Source of the DNA: Ensifer sp. IC3342
GTDB taxonomy: Bacteria; Pseudomonadota; Alphaproteobacteria; Rhizobiales; Rhizobiaceae
DNA: 64,000 nt
Direction: 5' to 3'
NCBI RefSeq assembly: GCF_020193655.1
Contig: NZ_JADYVE010000017.1
Location: 1-64,000 of the forward strand
The position numbers and the translations under genes are program-made. Numbering within the stretch: the stretch's first letter is position 1; each line of letters opens with the position of its first letter. Shown here one piece after another: positions 8,988 through 18,140 of the stretch. The notes beneath the pieces were generated by a model. It ran no database searches, was not told where the DNA came from, and worked only from the letters and a program-made list of their open reading frames with translations.

Positions 8988-9001
8988 TTGATTCAGATCA
9001 A
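8988..9001 (-). promoter_or_regulatory. FixK/FNR anaerobox, former fixNOQP promoter
   Basis: TTGATTCAGATCAA fits TTGAY-N4-RTCAA and is palindromic. It sits 100 bases before the first remaining codons of fixO, where a whole fixN would normally intervene. It is probably the original fixNOQP promoter site left in place after an internal deletion, and it could still drive fixQ and fixP. Confidence 0.72.
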
Positions 9002-9004
9002 GAC

Positions 9005-9258
9005 AGTTGGAGCGCTCGCCAGGCATGCCTCGAAGGTCGCCCAAGGGAGCCTGCAGCGAAGGCCGAGACATGATAGCAATGACGCTCGTCCCCATGCGCA
9101 GCGGTGAGTGACCACGACATCGAAAACACGTCCGCAGGCTCCTGATCGCGGGATCAGTCAGCCAGCCGTGCTGCGGTTCGTGGCAGGAAGCTTAGGAATT
9201 TAAAAGGATGCAATCTAGGCGCGGAGTACGTCGCGTACAATAGTGCTGATTGGTGCGG
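9005..9258. other. Intergenic stretch without a recognisable gene
   Basis: Between the anaerobox and the PNPOx-like gene I see no convincing coding frame, repeat or RNA. It may contain the old upstream region of fixN. Confidence 0.4.
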
Positions 9259-9717
9259 CTAACGCTCGCCCTCTCCGGCTGGGCGGCCGGTCATTTCCTC
9301 TATGTCCACGCAAAAGAAAATGTGTGGAGACGTCGCTGAAATCGTCTGCGGTACTGGTCTAAGTCCCCCTGGTTCCCACCAGTTGGCTTTCTTTTCGAGG
9401 AGGGACCAGGCGTGAATGCACTCGCTGCGGCGGCCCTGCGCCGCCGCTGGTAGTTCGCGGTAACGGCCCGTAACGACCACGCTCTTCCACTGGCGATTGC
9501 TAGCAAACTCGTCGATCTGGAGGGAAATGTTGGAGTTGCTGCGCATCCAGTCGATTTTCTGGCCCGGCATGGAAAAGCAGTAGAGGCAGTTGCCGGAGTG
9601 CGCATAGGTGATCGGCACTCTGTACGGCTGGCCGTCCTTGCAGCAGGCCAATCGCGCCAGATCCCCTGCCGCGACTACCGCTTGGCACTCCTCGCGGCGC
9701 ATTTCCCTGACAAACAT
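9259..9717 (-). CDS. Pyridoxamine 5'-phosphate oxidase-like flavin-binding protein
   Basis: A 152-residue protein starting MFVREMRREECQAVV, with the short split-barrel layout of the PNPOx/NimA-like family: GDLARLACCKDGQPYRVPITYA at the N-terminus, then a strand containing VVVTGRYRELP. Such proteins bind FMN or related cofactors and act on diverse substrates, so the reaction cannot be named. It lies 85 bases downstream of fixK on the same strand and may be read through from the fixK promoter, which would put it under FixLJ control. Confidence 0.65.
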   Translation of the reverse strand: MFVREMRREECQAVVAAGDLARLACCKDGQPYRVPITYAHSGNCLYCFSMPGQKIDWMRSNSNISLQIDEFASNRQWKSVVVTGRYRELPAAAQGRRSECIHAWSLLEKKANWWEPGGLRPVPQTISATSPHIFFCVDIEEMTGRPAGEGER

Positions 9718-9802
9718 GGCTCTTGCTCCTCCCGCTAGTCGCGGATGGCCGGCACCTCCAGAGCGCCAGGGGAGGGTCTGCTATTCAGACTCTCAGTCAG
9801 GC

Positions 9803-10429
9803 TCAGTTGCAAAGCGAATGCAGAGCGTCTGGCTTCATGATGTCGATTGTCCGTGCATCCTGCAGGACGATCACGCTGCGCTCCTTCAGCTTTGTCACGA
9901 CGCGCGATACGGTTTCGATGGTAAGGCCGAGATAGTCGGCAATGTCTTGCCGCGACATTGGCAACCGCAACTGTCTGCCGCCGCCTTGACGCTCGCAAAG
10001 GTCGACAAGGAATGCGGCAATCCGCTCCACCGCACATTGCCTGCCGATCACCAGCAGATGCTGCTGAGCCCGCGCCATGCCGGTCAAGGCGAGCGCGAGA
10101 AGGTCCCGCGAACGCTCTTGCATCTGTCTGCGGCCGAAGACAGCCAGTGTCGTTTCTGTGATCGCCTCGGCGAAAAAGCAATGGCTGAGACCTGCTTCGA
10201 AGCCGAACATCTCCCCCGGGAAATGAAAGGCCACGACCTGTCGCCGTCCGTCCGAGAGCAGGCGGTAGACACGCACCGCTCCAGTAGAAACCTGGTAGCA
10301 CTTCTCGATCAAATCGCCTTCAGCATAGATCTCACGACCGGCCCTGTAGGTGGCGACAAGATGCGGCCCAGCGATCTGGGTCGGTGCAACGTCTTCGGCC
10401 TGTTCCTTGGGTTGTGCAGCGGCGTACAT
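9803..10429 (-). CDS. fixK: FixK, Crp/Fnr-type transcriptional activator of microaerobic genes
   Basis: A 208-residue protein starting MYAAAQPKEQ, with the cyclic-nucleotide-like sensor fold (EIYAEGDLIEKCYQVSTGAV, FHFPGEMFGFEAG) and a C-terminal helix-turn-helix (SRQDIADYLGLTIETVSRVV). There is no N-terminal cysteine cluster, as expected for FixK, which does not sense O2 itself. Sequence and length are very close to what I recall of S. meliloti FixK. FixK activates genes with anaeroboxes, five of which occur in this window. Its own promoter carries a FixJ site. Confidence 0.94.
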   Translation of the reverse strand: MYAAAQPKEQAEDVAPTQIAGPHLVATYRAGREIYAEGDLIEKCYQVSTGAVRVYRLLSDGRRQVVAFHFPGEMFGFEAGLSHCFFAEAITETTLAVFGRRQMQERSRDLLALALTGMARAQQHLLVIGRQCAVERIAAFLVDLCERQGGGRQLRLPMSRQDIADYLGLTIETVSRVVTKLKERSVIVLQDARTIDIMKPDALHSLCN

Positions 10430-10500
10430 CTCTTTATCCCCTGTTCCGTGTGGGGATAGATTGGCAATTCCCAGGGCCGGGAGAAATTCGGTTAGATCAC

Positions 10501-10514
10501 TAAGGGAAATTACC
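10501..10514 (-). promoter_or_regulatory. FixJ-binding site in the fixK promoter
   Basis: Read on the minus strand, TAGGTAATTTCCCTTA is one base different from the high-affinity FixJ site I recall for S. meliloti fixK (TAAGTAATTTCCCTTA). It lies about 72 bases before the fixK ATG and overlaps the last codons of the upstream receiver-like gene. Confidence 0.7.
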
Positions 10515-10896
10515 TAGCCGCTTCGATCAGGCTGTTGATCACGCCGAGCAGGTCGGCACCAGTGAAAGGCTTCGTCAATATCGCGTTGCCGACATTTGGC
10601 TGAAGGGCCGACAGGCCATTGACTAGCAGGATGCCCTGGGCTCCGAGCTTCTTGAGGAATTGAGTGGCGGCCTGCGGCTCTGATCTTAGTACCTCATCGT
10701 CGACAATCGTGCAGAGCGCCCCCTTGGAAGAATCTGCGGCATTTTGCACGGTGTCGTAGGACTCGGTCGAATATCCTTCGACCTCGAGCGCGAACGCCAC
10801 AGATCGTCGGAGCCCCTGGTCCGCTGCAACGACGATAATGCTTCTTCCGCCTGACAATTCGAAATCTCGCTCATTTGGCGCGTTTGTGGCAGCCAT
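10510..10896 (-). CDS. Degenerate receiver-domain protein between fixJ and fixK
   Basis: A 128-residue protein made of one receiver-like domain (SIIVVAADQGLRRSVAFALE, CTIVDDEVL, AILTKPFTGADLL). The lysine loop (TKPF) and an aspartate at the phospho-acceptor position are present, but the first acidic pair that binds Mg2+ is replaced (VVAAD where receivers have VVDDD). Phosphorylation is therefore doubtful. Position between fixJ and fixK suggests a modulator of that cascade. A comparable small receiver gene exists at this place in S. meliloti as I recall. The role is unknown. Confidence 0.7.
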   Translation of the reverse strand: MAATNAPNERDFELSGGRSIIVVAADQGLRRSVAFALEVEGYSTESYDTVQNAADSSKGALCTIVDDEVLRSEPQAATQFLKKLGAQGILLVNGLSALQPNVGNAILTKPFTGADLLGVINSLIEAAR

Positions 10897-10955
10897 GAAC
10901 CGGCACTACAGCGCTTGCGGCGATGCGACGCATTGCGCGAGATCAACTCGGCAGA

Positions 10956-11570
10956 TCAGGCAGGACCAAAACCTGCGGCGAGAGCCATTCGCACGAGATG
11001 GGCGAGGCTCTTCGCCTTCATCTTGGCCATCACATTGGCGCGGTGCACCTCGACCGTGCGCGGGCTGATGTCCAGATCATAGGCAATCGACTTGTTGGGA
11101 AGGCCCGCCACGACGGCCGAGAGCACCTGGCGTTCTCTCTCACTCAGCGTCTCGAGCCTCGCCTGAATGTCATTGACCTCGTCCGCATCGGCATCCGGAA
11201 CGACCAGATGCGCCGAGGCTCTCTCGATGGCCTCGATGATCACGGAATCTTCGAAAGGCTTTTCGATGAAATCCACCGCCCCCGCCTTCATTGCCTCTAC
11301 TGCCATAGGCACGTCACCGTGTCCGGTTATCACGATCGAAGGAATCTTGATTTTTCGGTCGCCGAGATTGCGCAGGAGGTCCACCCCGGACATGTCCGGC
11401 ATTCTCAGGTCCGTCACGAGAATCCCGTTTCTAACGTCCGGTGCAAAGACGAGGAAGGCCTCGGCCGATTGATGCATTTTGATCGCGAAGCCGTTCATCG
11501 TCAGCATGAAGGCAAGCGACTTCCTGACCGCCTCTTCGTCATCAACAATATGCACGGTGTAATCAGTCAT
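10956..11570 (-). CDS. fixJ: FixJ, response regulator of the oxygen-sensing system
   Basis: A 204-residue response regulator. It has an N-terminal receiver with the acidic pair in HIVDDEEAV and phospho-acceptor Asp54 in [11 protein letters not shown], and a LuxR-type C-terminal helix-turn-helix ([38 protein letters not shown]). Phosphorylated by FixL under low O2, it activates fixK and, in S. meliloti, nifA. Its start overlaps the fixL stop by eight bases, so the pair is translationally coupled. Confidence 0.95.
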   Translation of the reverse strand: MTDYTVHIVDDEEAVRKSLAFMLTMNGFAIKMHQSAEAFLVFAPDVRNGILVTDLRMPDMSGVDLLRNLGDRKIKIPSIVITGHGDVPMAVEAMKAGAVDFIEKPFEDSVIIEAIERASAHLVVPDADADEVNDIQARLETLSERERQVLSAVVAGLPNKSIAYDLDISPRTVEVHRANVMAKMKAKSLAHLVRMALAAGFGPA

Positions 11571-13080
11571 CTACATTGATCCGTTCTTCAACATACGCGG
11601 GCAGCTTGAAGCGGAAAGTAGCCCCACCAGCCGCATTTTTCGAGACAGTCATCTCACCACCATGCGCCTCGACGATGCGCTTCGAAATGGACAGCCCGAT
11701 GCCCATTCCGCTGGCCTTTGTCGTGACGAATGGCTTGAAGAGCTGACCCGCCATTTCCTCCGGAATACCTCCGCCCGTGTCTTCAACGACGACGACAACC
11801 TCGCCCGGATCAGCCGGCATCGTGCGGATCGTTAGCTCTCGGCGCTCGACGTGGCGCATCGCCTCGATCGCGTTGCGCATCAGATTGATGAGGACCTGTT
11901 GGACCTGAATCCGGTCGACCATCACCATTTCGGCACCGGGCAGATATTCGAATACGGTCCGCACCCCCTGCTCGCGGGAGCCGACCAGAGCCAGCGCGGC
12001 GGCCTCCTCCACCAGCTTGCGAATATCTTCCGGCGCCTTTTCCGTCTCACCCTTCGTGACGAATTCCCTGAGATGCTTGATGATTTGACCGGCCCGCAGA
12101 GACTGGCCTGCCACCTCTTCGAGCGCTTCGCGCATTCGGGTTGCGACGGTATCGTCCATGTCGCGCAACAGCCTCACGCATCCATGCGAGTAGTTGGCGA
12201 TCGCCGACAGGGGCTGGTTCAGCTCGTGCGCGAGTGTCGACGCCATTTCGCCCATCTCGTTAAGGCGAGCGAGCCGCGCGAGTTCGGCCTGAATCTGTTC
12301 GAGTCTCGCGGCGGACTCCTCCCGCTCGGTCAGGTCTCTGATGAAGCCCGTGAAAAACCGCTCACCGCCCGACCTCATCTCGCCCACGGCGAGCTTCATC
12401 GGAAACGTCGATCCGTCTTTCCGCTGACCGGAGACGACCCGGTCAATACCGATGATGCGCTTTTCGCCGGTAGTCAGATAGCGATGCATGTATCCATCGT
12501 GTTCGCGGCGATAGGGCTCCGGCATCAATATGCGCAAGTTCTCGCCAATGACTTCCTCCTCCGCATATCCGAACTGCCGCACGGCCGCGGCGTTGAAGGA
12601 GACGATGGTACCATCGCTGGCACTGACCACGGTGGCGTCCGGAACCGTGTCCAAGATCGACCTCAGATGTGTGTCGCGGGCCCTGACGACTTCCTCGGTC
12701 CGGTCAACGTCGTGTTTGACCGCCTGAAGGACTTCTCCCAGCGCCGCGGTCAGAAGCACTGCCAACCCGAAGACCGCCAGTTCCAGGACACTCGGATCGT
12801 CGACACTCCTGATCCGTTGAAGGAAGACCGCAGCGAAAAGCGACAGCCCCGCCGCAAAGAGGATCGCATGCCGGCCGCCGACCAGCGCCACGACGAGGAT
12901 GGCAGGGATGAACGAGAGGAGAAGAAGGCCGTCGCCGATTTGTTCAGCCAGCGTCAATCTCAGCGCAAGAACGCTCGAGGTGGCTACCGCGGCGACAATA
13001 TAGGATGTGGCCCCGTCGCCTCGCCACCTGACGAGCAACCGTCCCAACCGAGTCCTCTCAACAACGCTTTCTGAAAGCAT
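11563..13080 (-). CDS. fixL: FixL, haem-based oxygen-sensing histidine kinase
   Basis: A 505-residue kinase, the same length as S. meliloti FixL. Four membrane segments occupy the first ~115 residues. A PAS domain follows with the haem-ligand His194 in YRREHDGY and the FixG-loop region ([20 protein letters not shown]). The phospho-acceptor His285 lies in [10 protein letters not shown], and the catalytic domain has [18 protein letters not shown] and [10 protein letters not shown]2 bound to the haem switches the kinase off; low O2 allows phosphorylation of FixJ. The gene looks intact. Confidence 0.96.
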   Translation of the reverse strand: MLSESVVERTRLGRLLVRWRGDGATSYIVAAVATSSVLALRLTLAEQIGDGLLLLSFIPAILVVALVGGRHAILFAAGLSLFAAVFLQRIRSVDDPSVLELAVFGLAVLLTAALGEVLQAVKHDVDRTEEVVRARDTHLRSILDTVPDATVVSASDGTIVSFNAAAVRQFGYAEEEVIGENLRILMPEPYRREHDGYMHRYLTTGEKRIIGIDRVVSGQRKDGSTFPMKLAVGEMRSGGERFFTGFIRDLTEREESAARLEQIQAELARLARLNEMGEMASTLAHELNQPLSAIANYSHGCVRLLRDMDDTVATRMREALEEVAGQSLRAGQIIKHLREFVTKGETEKAPEDIRKLVEEAAALALVGSREQGVRTVFEYLPGAEMVMVDRIQVQQVLINLMRNAIEAMRHVERRELTIRTMPADPGEVVVVVEDTGGGIPEEMAGQLFKPFVTTKASGMGIGLSISKRIVEAHGGEMTVSKNAAGGATFRFKLPAYVEERINVDD

Positions 13081-13231
13081 CCCATTATCACCGAAGGACT
13101 ATTTACCGCTGCAATGCCCAGCGTCTTGGCTGTATTTGCACGATGCGACTCTTCCATAGACCATGCTGGCGGAAACAGCCAACCCGCACTTGCTGCAAAT
13201 CGTCCCAGGACGGAAGCGCTTCGCCACGTAC

Positions 13232-13245
13232 TTGACCGTGGTCAA
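13232..13245 (+). promoter_or_regulatory. FixK/FNR anaerobox upstream of a stress-protein fragment
   Basis: TTGACCGTGGTCAA is a perfect TTGAY-N4-RTCAA dyad 66 bases before the ATG of the universal-stress-type fragment at 13312. The site is intact although the gene behind it is truncated. Confidence 0.7.
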
Positions 13246-13311
13246 TGTAGCCGCTGAGCCGCAGAGTAGGATCGCTCCTGCATTGAAATCGGTTTTCGGG
13301 AGACCAGGCCA

Positions 13312-13580
13312 ATGACGTACAAGACGATCCTTCTCGTGGTTGGTGTCAGCCAATTCGAAGATGACCTGAGGGCAGCGGCAGATCTGTGTGCATCGGAGGG
13401 TGCGCACCTCTCGGTTCTCGCCAGCAGGATAGCCACTCTCCCTCCGCTGGGAGACCTCGCAGCCATTTCCGCGGCCTGGATTGACAGCCGCGACGGTGAC
13501 CTGGAGCAACTGCGCCACGCCGTCAGAGAAGCCAACGAGATACTCGGAAGTGCCGGGATTTCATTCGATGTGGTTGGGCG
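13312..13580 (+). pseudogene. Universal stress protein (UspA-like), 3' part lost
   Basis: The first ~85 residues (MTYKTILLVVGVSQFEDDLR ... ILGSAGISFDV) match the N-terminal half of a rhizobial UspA-type domain of the kind often found under FixK control. After about position 13575 the frame runs into DNA whose meaning lies on the other strand, the 3' end of a membrane-protein gene. The nominal frame continues to 13773 but is not Usp-like there. This is a deletion or rearrangement junction, and the gene is not functional as it stands. Confidence 0.6.
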
Positions 13581-13599
13581 AGGAAGAAAGAGACGCGGC

Positions 13600-14251
13600 C
13601 TCGGTGCGCCCGCAGGAAAGCGCATGGGCGCAGCGACGGAGGAAAGTATACGGGCGCGGACGAGTTCCACTATCAGGCCCACCGTCGCGCAGAGCTGCGC
13701 CAGCGGGGCTATGCGAAACGCCGTCGGACTTTCCGCAAAGAGGGAAAACGTCGCCGCCGCAGCGGCGCCATAGTAGAGGCAAAACCAACGGCTGGCCCGC
13801 TTTTCCTCGACGAGGTCCTGCACGCGGGAGCGGACGCACGCAGCAAGCGTCGCTGCGAGCATAATAGTAACGAGGCCGAAGCCAATTGCCAGCAACAGCG
13901 CACCGAAAGGCAGCATGCCGGGCGCCATTTCTTCCGTCCCGGCAACGCTGCGAAGCCGCCGACGAGCAGAAGAAGTCCCGCGATCAGGAAAAGCAGTGCC
14001 GGCAGTGCAAGCCGCCCGCCGCGCAGCGGAGCGGTCACGAGCACGGGCACGAACTGCAAGAGCGCTCCCACCATCAGCAGGCCCAGCCAGCCGATGGCGA
14101 GAACGTGCACGAGTGCCAGAGTGGCCGGGGCTCCGAGGTCCGCAAAGGGATAGCCGTACCCCAACACTATCATGCCCTGGCCGATAACCAGGAAGAGGCA
14201 GGCGGCTGTGAAATAAGACATCGTCCATTTGGAAAGCGTAGCGCCCGGCAT
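13600..14251 (-). pseudogene. Polytopic membrane protein of the denitrification region, frameshifted and 3'-truncated
   Basis: From [19 protein letters not shown] the protein has closely packed hydrophobic helices ([38 protein letters not shown]). Around 13930 the sense passes to another frame ([20 protein letters not shown] ... [18 protein letters not shown]) and then ends at the junction with the stress-protein fragment. The histidine-bearing helix VHVLAIGWL resembles haem-copper-oxidase-like or NnrS-like membrane proteins found beside nor genes, but I cannot name the family. One frameshift and a lost end mark it as a pseudogene. Confidence 0.55.
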
Positions 14252-14291
14252 CTCTTCCCACCCTACCGCATCGACGGTCAGCGCCGGTGGA

Positions 14292-14573
14292 TCAATGGTC
14301 GGACCCGCAGCAGCATTCGCAGCCCGACGCCTCCTTCAACCGGGCGATCTCGACGCGCCAGACCACCGGCCCTTGCTCCAGATAATCCCAGCCGAACTCG
14401 CCGGGGAAATTTGTTTCCAACTGATAATGGAGCGGCCGCGGATCGTGATCGCTGGTGATCAGCATCGAGCCCCCGGGCAAAAGCGCGCCGAGCATGCCAA
14501 AGATGCGCGGATGACGCTCGCGCGGCGGAACGGTGCGGACGTCGATGGATGGTTTCGCCTGTGTTTCCGTCAT
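14292..14573 (-). CDS. DUF2249-type small protein
   Basis: A 93-residue protein starting [20 protein letters not shown], with the DUF2249 pattern ([34 protein letters not shown]) and a C-terminal run of cysteines (CECCCGSDH). These SirA/TusA-like proteins are common next to nitrite or nitric oxide reductase genes, but their role is not settled. It is divergent from hemN, with a shared anaerobox in between. The start was chosen at the ATG preceding the conserved region; upstream in-frame sequence is not conserved in character. Confidence 0.65.
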   Translation of the reverse strand: MTETQAKPSIDVRTVPPRERHPRIFGMLGALLPGGSMLITSDHDPRPLHYQLETNFPGEFGWDYLEQGPVVWRVEIARLKEASGCECCCGSDH

Positions 14574-14723
14574 TGTCGTGAAAATCTCTCTTGGCCGCCC
14601 CTCGCGCGTTCCGATGCGGCGGCGGCCGTAACCGGATCGGAACCTGGCAGACCCTATCCCCGAGCAAGCGACGACACTTTGATGGTAAGCAAACAATTGG
14701 GCGAAAGCGCTCTGTCCCATTCC

Positions 14724-14737
14724 TTGACATTGCTCAA
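14724..14737 (+). promoter_or_regulatory. FixK/FNR anaerobox upstream of hemN
   Basis: TTGACATTGCTCAA has the TTGA-N6-TCAA core, with one deviation from the fully symmetric form. It lies 67 bases before the hemN start, a suitable place for activation, and 151 bases from the divergent DUF2249 gene. Confidence 0.6.
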
Positions 14738-14804
14738 AGAGAAAGACCCGGTACGTCTCTAGGATGGCGTTCGATCCTGTTTCGCGCACCAGAAGGACAT
14801 ATTC

Positions 14805-16157
14805 ATGCAACCGGCCCTTGTCGCAAAATATGGCGAGGCACGCCTGCCCCGCTACACGAGCTATCCGACGGCGCCCCGCTTTTCGCCGGCAATCGACGCC
14901 GACACCTACGGCGGCTGGCTTGCCGCCACCCCACCGGAGAAGCCGGCGTCGCTCTACCTGCACATCCCATTCTGTCGATCCATGTGCTGGTACTGCGGCT
15001 GCCATACGACGATCACCCAGCGCGACCAGCCGATCTTCGATTATCTCGACATGCTTCGCGAGGAGGTCCGTCTAGTCTCGGCAAAAACGCGGGCGCCGCT
15101 TAGCATTAATCACGTGCATTTCGGCGGGGGCACTCCCACTATCATGCAGCCTCAGGAGTTCCTGGCGGTGATAACACTGCTGCGCGAGCATTTCGAGTTC
15201 GCGAACACCGCTGAAATCGCCGTAGAAATCGACCCGCGAACCCTCGAGCCGGAAATGGCGACGGCTCTCGGTGAAGCCGGTGTTTGCAGGGTGAGCCTCG
15301 GCGTCCAGAGCTTCGATCCGGTCGTACAGAAGGCGATCAACCGGATCCAGAGCGAGGAGCAGACGATGGACGCGGTCACTCGGCTGCGCAAGGCCGGTGT
15401 CGACAGCATCAATTTCGATCTGATCTACGGACTGCCCCACCAGACGGTCGAATCCTGCATCGCCACCGCCGAGGCGGCCATCCGGATGGGACCCGAGCGC
15501 TTCGCCGTCTTCGGTTATGCCCACGTACCGTCGTTCAAGAAGCATCAGAAGCTGATCGACGAGAAAGCGCTTGCCGATGCGGAAGGCCGTGTCGCCCAGG
15601 CCGAAGCCATAGCCGCAATACTCGTCGCCGCCGGCTACCGCCGCGTCGGCCTCGACCATTTCGCCCGCCCGGACGACGGCCTGGCGATCGCGCAGGAAAG
15701 CGGTCAATTGCACCGCAATTTCCAAGGCTACACGACGGATCCCTGCGAAACCCTCATCGGCTTCGGCGCCTCTGCAATCGGACGGATGAAGGACGGTTAT
15801 GTCCAGAACGAGGTGCCGCGGGGGGTCTACGCACAGCGCATAGCCTCGGGTCGGCTTGCAACGGTGAAAGGCTACCGGCTGACGCCTGAGGATAGGCTGC
15901 GGGCAGACATCATCGAGCGGCTGATGTGCGACTTCGGCGTCGATGTTCCCGCCCTTGCCACCGCGCATGGCTTCGATCCGCAGATGCTGCTCCGCGGCAA
16001 TGCCAAGCTCGCCATGCTGGAAAGCGACGGCATCCTTGAAAATGCCGACGGCGTCATACGACTGCGCGAGGGAGGACGCTTCCTCATCCGTGCAGCCGCC
16101 GCCGCGTTCGACGCCTATATCGAGCAATCGGGGCGGACGCATAGCAAGGCGGCGTGA
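14805..16157 (+). CDS. hemN: HemN, oxygen-independent coproporphyrinogen III dehydrogenase
   Basis: A 450-residue radical-SAM enzyme. The CxxxCxxC cluster ligands are Cys57, Cys61 and Cys64 (CRSMCWYCGC), followed by the SAM-binding glycine motif FGGGTPT and the HemN-type body (VQSFDPVVQKAINRIQ, NFDLIYGLPHQT). It converts coproporphyrinogen III to protoporphyrinogen IX without O2 in haem synthesis, which is needed for cbb3 oxidase and other haem proteins in microaerobic cells. The anaerobox upstream fits such control. The gene looks intact. Confidence 0.94.
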   Translation: MQPALVAKYGEARLPRYTSYPTAPRFSPAIDADTYGGWLAATPPEKPASLYLHIPFCRSMCWYCGCHTTITQRDQPIFDYLDMLREEVRLVSAKTRAPLSINHVHFGGGTPTIMQPQEFLAVITLLREHFEFANTAEIAVEIDPRTLEPEMATALGEAGVCRVSLGVQSFDPVVQKAINRIQSEEQTMDAVTRLRKAGVDSINFDLIYGLPHQTVESCIATAEAAIRMGPERFAVFGYAHVPSFKKHQKLIDEKALADAEGRVAQAEAIAAILVAAGYRRVGLDHFARPDDGLAIAQESGQLHRNFQGYTTDPCETLIGFGASAIGRMKDGYVQNEVPRGVYAQRIASGRLATVKGYRLTPEDRLRADIIERLMCDFGVDVPALATAHGFDPQMLLRGNAKLAMLESDGILENADGVIRLREGGRFLIRAAAAAFDAYIEQSGRTHSKAA

Positions 16158-16181
16158 AGGCCGCCTCAAGCTGAAAACAGA

Positions 16182-16212
16182 AAGGCCGGCATGTACGCGC
16201 ATGCCGGGCCTT
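16182..16212. terminator. Bidirectional hairpin between convergent hemN and norD
   Basis: AAGGCCGGCATG, a short loop, then CATGCCGGGCCTT can form a long stem in the 77-base gap between the convergent hemN and norD stops. An A/T flank on each side fits a two-way terminator. Confidence 0.6.
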
Positions 16213-16234
16213 CCGTCTCGCGGCCTGCCCCCGT

Positions 16235-18130
16235 CTACCTTACCAGACCGCGATAGATCGCCGGCAGGGCTGCAGGCAGCCTGCCGATATTGCTGACGAC
16301 GGCGTAGCCGTTCTGACCGAAGATGACCGGCACATAGGACTTCGCCTCGCGATCGACCGTCACCCCGAAAACGTTGACGCCCGAGCGGCGCGCTTCGCAG
16401 ACGGCGCGCCGGCTGTCCTCGAGTGCAAAACGACCTTCGTAATGGTCGACGTCGTTCGGTTTGCCGTCGGTCAGGACGATAAGGAGCCTGCGACGGTTCG
16501 GCCGCCTGACGAGTCCGGCTGCGGCGTGGCGGATCGCTGCGCCGATGCGCGTGTAGTAGCCGGGCTTGAGCGCGGCGATCCGCGCCTCGACCGCCGAACT
16601 CATCGCCTCGTCGAAGGCCTTCACCGTCTCGAGCCGTACCCAGTCGCGCCGCCGCGAGGTGAAGGTGAGAATCTCGTGGCTGTCGCCACAGGCCGAGAGC
16701 CCGTGCGCCAGAACCAGGAGCGCCTGCTTTTCGACGTCGAGAACCCTGAGATCGTCGAACCAGGCATCAGTCGAAAGCGATACGTCGACAAGGATCGTCA
16801 CCGCGAGGTCGTGCGCTTGCGGACGGCTCATCATATGGATGCGGTCGCTGCCCTGCCCTCCGGCCGTGAGGTCGGTGCGAGCGCGGACGACCGCATCGAG
16901 GTCGAGATCGGCGCCGTCGATCTGCGCCCGCAGCATCTCATGCCGCGGCCGCAGCACCTCGAACTGGCGGCGGACACGGCGGATCAGGCTCTTCGTCGCG
17001 GGGTCCGGCTCACCTGCGGCGCCTTTTGAAGATGCCGGCGACGCGAGCACACGGCAATGATCCTTGAGATAGCTGCCGCTGCGATAGTCCCATTCGGGAT
17101 AGGTCAGCTCGACCGTCAGCGGCGTCCGGTCGAGCGCCTCGGGCGGCAGATCAAGGTCGAAACGGAAGCGCGCCGCCGGCCGTCCCTGACGCTCGCCGAG
17201 CGTCATGTCGTCGAGCTCCTCGGCGGCCTGCGCGTCATGATCGCTGCTGTCGTCCGCCGGGCGATCGACATTGACCATCTCGGCCATTGCGAGGATCTTC
17301 TCGAAACGGTTGAGGATGAAGGGGCTGCGCTCCGACTGCCGCTGCGCTTCCCGCGTTGCGACATGGCGCGTCGTCTCGGCTCCTTCCGTTCTGCCGCCGC
17401 CGCGGGCGGGCTCGTCCTCACGGCGGCCCTCCGTCTCCTGGCGCAGCAGCACGTCCGGCCACAGCGGCATCGGAAGCATGGGCAGATAGCCGGGCGGCGC
17501 CTTCTGCGGAAAGATGATTGGCAGCATTTCGTCGCCGTCTAGGCCGGCGCCGTGTCTTAGCATGTACAGGACGCGGTTTTCGACGCGCTGCTCGATGGAA
17601 GGAAGCGACCGCCGCTGTCGAACGTTGAGCACCGCCCTGCAGAGGCGACGATAGCGCTGGCGCATCGCAGGATAGGTGGCCAGCACGGACTGTACCGTCT
17701 CATCGGCACGCGCAAGGAGTGCCAGATCGCGTGATAGCGGGTCGGCGACACTGACGGACGACAGCGGCATGACGGCCATGACCGCAGCCAGCCAGAAATA
17801 GAGATCGCGGTTGAGACGCCGCAAGGGAAAGAGATCGACCTCTCCCGGCAGCATCAGCGTCGCATGATCGCGCGCCGGCTGGACGAGCTTCTCCTCGCCA
17901 AGGTCCATGCGCTGGCGCAGGCGCAGCCGGTGCGCGGAGGTGCGGCCGCGGGCCGGCGCGATCTGCACCGCCCGCTCGCCGCCAAGACCACGGAAGTAGA
18001 TTGCCAGCACGGTCTGGACGTCCTCGAGCCGGACCGCCTCGTCCGGAAAGCGCGGCCAGGTGCGCGTACTGCCGATGAAGCGATGCCAGGCGCGGCCGAC
18101 CGTTTCTTCGAGTTCGAGGAAGTCCACCAT
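16235..18130 (-). CDS. norD: NorD, VWA-domain nitric oxide reductase maturation protein
   Basis: A 631-residue protein starting MVDFLELEETVGRAWHRFIG, with a C-terminal von Willebrand A domain carrying a MIDAS motif (VDVSLSTDAW) and TDGKPNDVDHYEG. Length and layout fit NorD, which with the AAA+ protein NorQ activates the NorBC nitric oxide reductase. Only a fragment of norQ lies upstream and norCB are absent from the window, so NorD is likely an orphan here unless partners are encoded elsewhere. Confidence 0.88.
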   Translation of the reverse strand: MVDFLELEETVGRAWHRFIGSTRTWPRFPDEAVRLEDVQTVLAIYFRGLGGERAVQIAPARGRTSAHRLRLRQRMDLGEEKLVQPARDHATLMLPGEVDLFPLRRLNRDLYFWLAAVMAVMPLSSVSVADPLSRDLALLARADETVQSVLATYPAMRQRYRRLCRAVLNVRQRRSLPSIEQRVENRVLYMLRHGAGLDGDEMLPIIFPQKAPPGYLPMLPMPLWPDVLLRQETEGRREDEPARGGGRTEGAETTRHVATREAQRQSERSPFILNRFEKILAMAEMVNVDRPADDSSDHDAQAAEELDDMTLGERQGRPAARFRFDLDLPPEALDRTPLTVELTYPEWDYRSGSYLKDHCRVLASPASSKGAAGEPDPATKSLIRRVRRQFEVLRPRHEMLRAQIDGADLDLDAVVRARTDLTAGGQGSDRIHMMSRPQAHDLAVTILVDVSLSTDAWFDDLRVLDVEKQALLVLAHGLSACGDSHEILTFTSRRRDWVRLETVKAFDEAMSSAVEARIAALKPGYYTRIGAAIRHAAAGLVRRPNRRRLLIVLTDGKPNDVDHYEGRFALEDSRRAVCEARRSGVNVFGVTVDREAKSYVPVIFGQNGYAVVSNIGRLPAALPAIYRGLVR

Positions 18131-18140
18131 TGTCTAGTCC

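Noticed and set aside
13099-13518. Minus-strand frame with two cysteine pairs (CSKC and a later C...C) opposite the stress-protein start
   Set aside because: It runs through the anaerobox and the coding start of the stress-protein fragment; cysteine spacing fits no family I know, and no ribosome site was seen.
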